This document shows, piece after piece, positions 12,257 to 12,442 of a stretch of 12,442 nt of DNA. A program made the translations under genes and the position numbers. The first letter of the stretch is position 1, and each line of letters starts with the position of its first letter. The notes under the pieces are model-generated. The model did not search any database and was not told where the DNA came from. It worked only from the letters and a program-made list of their open reading frames with translations. Where the stretch lies: NCBI GenBank assembly GCA_022361135.1, contig JAKSBM010000416.1:1-12442 (forward strand), given 5' to 3'. The DNA is from Desulfobacterales bacterium (lineage in GTDB: Bacteria; Desulfobacterota; Desulfobacteria; Desulfobacterales; Desulfobacteraceae).

Positions 12257-12442
12257 CTATTCAATACTCCTCCGGGAAAAGCCCATGAGGCCGAGGAGAC
12301 CACTTCCCAGTAACAAGAGGGAAGAAGGCTCCGGAACCGTCTGGAGGTAATCAAACCGAATGGCTTCAAGAAAAAACTCATCATCATGCTCATTGGCCCG
12401 AAGGGGGCCGGGAAGACGCATATTGGCTCTGTCCTCGAGAAG
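12257..12442 (-). CDS. PEP-CTERM sorting domain protein, C-terminal 61 codons (partial)
   Basis: The minus-strand frame is open from the right edge to TAG 12257-12259. Its last 26 residues form a textbook PEP-CTERM signal: VPEPSS, a Leu/Gly-rich hydrophobic helix (LLLLGSGLLGLMGF), then the basic SRRSIE tail. Such signals direct secreted proteins to the exosortase (EpsH) pathway, which cleaves and anchors or releases them with exopolysaccharide. The part before it (EHDDEFFLEAIRFDYLQT) looks like the end of a beta-rich extracellular domain, too short to name. The start and any signal peptide lie beyond the window. No exosortase gene is visible here. A plus-strand frame over the same bases resembles a P-loop but is judged a shadow. 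Confidence 0.85.
   Translation of the reverse strand, partial: LLEDRANMRLPGPLRANEHDDEFFLEAIRFDYLQTVPEPSSLLLLGSGLLGLMGFSRRSIE

Noticed and set aside
12199..12348. Stacked hairpins and a GGAGACC word suggesting a riboswitch-like leader for a plus-strand gene
   Set aside because: The order of motifs does not fit a cobalamin riboswitch, and most of the region is the coding end of the minus-strand PEP-CTERM gene, so the hairpins within it are probably incidental.
12360..12442. Plus-strand start of a P-loop kinase: SD GGAGGT, ATG 12360, and GPKGAGKT in a neighbouring frame
   Set aside because: The Walker A-like stretch is not in frame with ATG 12360 without an indel in the A run at 12371-12376, and the in-frame ATG 12386 lacks a ribosome site and cuts off the first strand. 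The opposite strand encodes a highly specific PEP-CTERM tail over the same bases.

Overview
The window looks like a chromosomal segment of a sulfate-reducing deltaproteobacterium (Desulfobacterota, perhaps Desulfobacterales). This is inferred from a Desulfovibrio-type flavodoxin, a class I (strict-anaerobe) hybrid cluster protein behind a near-consensus HcpR-type operator, a UGA-containing selenoprotein gene with a bacterial SECIS hairpin, and a PEP-CTERM protein tail. The DNA is moderately GC-rich, with AT-rich intergenic islands. I see no rRNA, tRNA, CRISPR array, insertion sequence or phage gene.

Layout, left to right. 66-683 (+) is a GAF-domain protein. It converges on hcp (877-2589, -) across two hairpins, one of them a 19-bp perfect terminator stem. 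The 2590-2849 gap holds the HcpR-like site and a candidate promoter for a glutamine-dependent asparagine synthase (2850-4754, +). That gene overlaps tail to tail by 6 bp with a nitronate monooxygenase-family flavoprotein (4749-5756, -). Upstream of the latter, on the same strand, is a small thioredoxin-fold selenoprotein (5858-6124, -) whose in-frame UGA would make ordinary gene callers report only a truncated 66-aa ORF. A structured divergent region (6125-6423) leads into a RhlE-type DEAD-box helicase with a long basic tail (6424-8037, +), followed by acyl-CoA thioesterase II (8101-8985, +).

A 609-bp gene-free stretch (8986-9594) contains several inverted repeats and two tandem DnaA-box-like 9-mers in AT-rich DNA. 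It precedes an OmpP1/FadL-type outer-membrane protein (9595-10863, +). A bidirectional terminator separates this from a convergent flavodoxin gene (10945-11388, -), which has a good sigma-70 promoter. The 11389-11702 gap holds that promoter, a 15-bp perfect terminator stem and a possible ~98-nt small RNA carrying CCUCCUU. Then come a small C-terminally membrane-anchored protein of unknown function (11703-12050, -) and, at the right edge, the last 61 codons of a PEP-CTERM sorted protein (12257-12442, -).

Functionally this is a mosaic rather than one pathway. Hcp (nitrosative stress), the selenoprotein, the flavin oxidase and flavodoxin fit redox and stress handling in an anaerobe. FadL-type protein and TesB both fit handling of fatty or hydrophobic substrates. 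The most notable items are the selenoprotein, the long-range inverted repeat in the helicase leader, the candidate small RNA and the tandem DnaA boxes.
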